DNA of 6,951 nt from NCBI GenBank assembly GCA_021159955.1, contig JAGHDJ010000135.1:1-6951 (forward strand), read 5' to 3'. This DNA comes from Dehalococcoidia bacterium. Lineage in GTDB: Bacteria; Chloroflexota; Dehalococcoidia; UBA2247. The notes beneath the pieces were generated by a model. The model saw only the letters and a list, made by a program, of their open reading frames with translations. It had not been told where the DNA came from and searched no databases. Positions within the stretch are counted from its first letter, which is position 1, and each line of letters starts with the position of its first letter. Below are positions 5,989 to 6,951 of this stretch, piece by piece. A program made the translations under genes and the position numbers.

Positions 5989-6456
5989 GTGAGACATATA
6001 TTATTATCGATTGTACTTATTGGGATTCTTCTGTTGAGCGCTTGTGCTCCAACCACAACGCCACCAGTTGAAACTCCGTCTACTCAACAGCAGACCTATA
6101 CTCTCAGCATAAGTATCAGCCCTTCAGGAGCAGGTTCTGTATCCCCTCTGAGTGGTCAGTACAAAGCAGGCGCCAGGGTGACACTGACCGCTACCCCGGC
6201 CAGTGGTTATACCTTTGATTATTGGGATGGCGATGCTTCAGGTTCCTCAGCTACTAGTCAAATCACTATGGACTCTGATAAGAATGTTATCGCCAACTTC
6301 ACTCAGATTACCTATGACCTGACGATAGACGTTGTTGGTAATGGCACTACCTCACCTCCCGCTGGTATTCATAGCTACTCCTTGGGAACAGAGGTAGAAC
6401 TTACCGCCACACCTGAGATAAAGGCTGGGAATTTAGCAGCTGGAGCGGTGACATAA
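5989..6456 (+). CDS. Lipoprotein with InlB-type repeats, truncated by frameshift
   Basis: A 155-residue frame from GTG. The N-terminus is a lipoprotein signal peptide: M-R-H, a hydrophobic stretch, and the lipobox LSAC with the lipidated cysteine at 19, then a Thr/Pro-rich linker (20-35). The first InlB B-type (Flg_new_2-like) repeat covers residues 36-104 with the hallmarks GSVSP, AGARVTLTATP and YTFDYWDGD. A second repeat starts near 108 (TIDVVGNGTTSPPAG, then ELTATPE). The last 12 residues (IKAGNLAAGAVT) are out of frame: shifting by one base at about 6417 restores KGWEFSSWSGDITDTS, the expected end of the repeat. A missing G in GAG(G)ATAAA would explain this. The native protein was a longer surface-attached, probably adhesive or binding, lipoprotein. 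The break may be a real mutation or an assembly error. Confidence 0.8.
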   Translation: MRHILLSIVLIGILLLSACAPTTTPPVETPSTQQQTYTLSISISPSGAGSVSPLSGQYKAGARVTLTATPASGYTFDYWDGDASGSSATSQITMDSDKNVIANFTQITYDLTIDVVGNGTTSPPAGIHSYSLGTEVELTATPEIKAGNLAAGAVT

Positions 6457-6493
6457 CTGATACCTCAGCTACTAGTCAAATCACTATGGACTC
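6245..6493 (+). repeat. 31-base direct repeat inside the lipoprotein gene
   Basis: Positions 6245-6275 and 6463-6493 are identical over 31 bases (starting CCTCAGCTACTAGTC and ending CACTATGGACTC). They encode the same SATSQITMDS segment at the end of each InlB-type repeat. DNA-level identity while the rest of the two repeats has diverged points to recent duplication or gene conversion. Confidence 0.8.
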
Positions 6494-6951
6494 GGATAAG
6501 GGCGTCATTGCTCATTTTACTATTGCTGATATGGCCCCTCCGGTAATTTCAGAGGTAACTGTCTCTGAAATTACTGAGACTACTGCGATTGTCATCTGGA
6601 TAACTGATGAGCCAGCCACCAGCCAAGTGGATTATGGCAAGACAACTGATTACGAGTTAACCGCCGCTTTGGATGAAAAGCTAGTTACTAGCCATAGTAT
6701 TAGCCTAAGTGGGCTTGAGCCGAATACAACCTATCACTTTAGAGTGAAATCAGTAGACAAAGCTGGGAACGAAGCTATATCGGGAGATTATATCTTCACC
6801 ACATCTAAGCCTGTACCGAAAGTAGAGGTGCAAATTCTTGAGCATCACCTAGTCCGAGAGGATTACCCACCACCTGCTTCCTTTTCCCAGACTTTCAATC
6901 GGGACAAAGTGACCCCCGCCCGTGAACTTCTCATGTATGACCCCCCTGCCA
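6417..6951 (+). pseudogene. Downstream part of the lipoprotein gene: repeat end, Fn3 domain
   Basis: This is the other frame of the frameshifted gene, open to the window edge. It reads DKGWEFSSWSGDITDTS, then SATSQITMDSDKGVIAHFT, finishing the second InlB-type repeat. A fibronectin type III domain follows at about 6531-6803: it begins MAPPVISEVTVSE, has ATSQVDYGKTTDY in the middle, and ends with LEPNTTYHFRVKSVDKAGN and FTT. Next comes VEVQILEHHLVREDY (to 6866), which looks like the start of an FxLYD-type domain. The following residues are unlike that domain and contain Pro-rich, low-quality coding, suggesting that the gene is interrupted here. If translated alone, the first usable ATG is at 6486, without a ribosome site. 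Confidence 0.7.
6910..6946. repeat. TGACCCCC direct repeats, possible insertion-element end
   Basis: TGACCCCC occurs at 6910-6917 and again at 6938-6945, 28 bases apart, in a GC-rich patch unlike its surroundings. Repeated short motifs of this kind near a boundary are typical of IS21-like element ends. The element itself would lie beyond the window, so identity is unproven. Confidence 0.35.

Overview
The window reads as accessory DNA from an uncultured bacterium, most likely a Chloroflexota (Dehalococcoidia-like) genome. This assignment is an inference. It rests on intergenic hairpin repeats ending in GCAATCTC, a lipoprotein with InlB-type repeats followed by an Fn3 domain, and frequent GTG starts. 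No rRNA or intact tRNA is present to fix the taxonomy.

Left part (1-2770, minus strand): one long reading frame, open at the window edge. It encodes a large SNF2-type superfamily 2 helicase with an N-terminal phospholipase D (HKD) nuclease-like domain, an architecture common in restriction-like and defence loci. A 660-bp spacer packed with imperfect inverted repeats separates it from a divergent plus-strand gene at about 3448-4383. That gene encodes a protein with a HEPN-like R-x4-H motif and a C-terminal four-cysteine zinc ribbon. The two divergent genes may form a small defence locus, but nothing in the sequence proves that they work together.

Middle part (4384-5331): a non-coding stretch carries a 22-base relic of a tRNA 3' end on the minus strand, a possible attachment-site scar. 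It is followed by a short class I SAM-dependent methyltransferase gene (4786-5331).

Right part (5332-6951): a mobile-element graveyard leads into a lipoprotein gene. The 5' part of a group II intron (domain I, about 5501-5722) abuts the 3' end of an IS3-family element: the C-terminal transposase codons plus the right terminal inverted repeat, ending at 5896. A lipoprotein gene starts at 5989. It has a clear lipobox and two InlB-type repeats, but a one-base frameshift splits it at about 6417. Downstream, the original frame continues through a repeat end and an Fn3 domain. It then seems to lose homology after about 6866, where GC-rich TGACCCCC direct repeats suggest the end of another inserted element.

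Overall, four protein-coding loci can be supported (one cut by the window edge, one frameshifted), together with decayed mobile-element pieces and a cluster of intergenic repeats.
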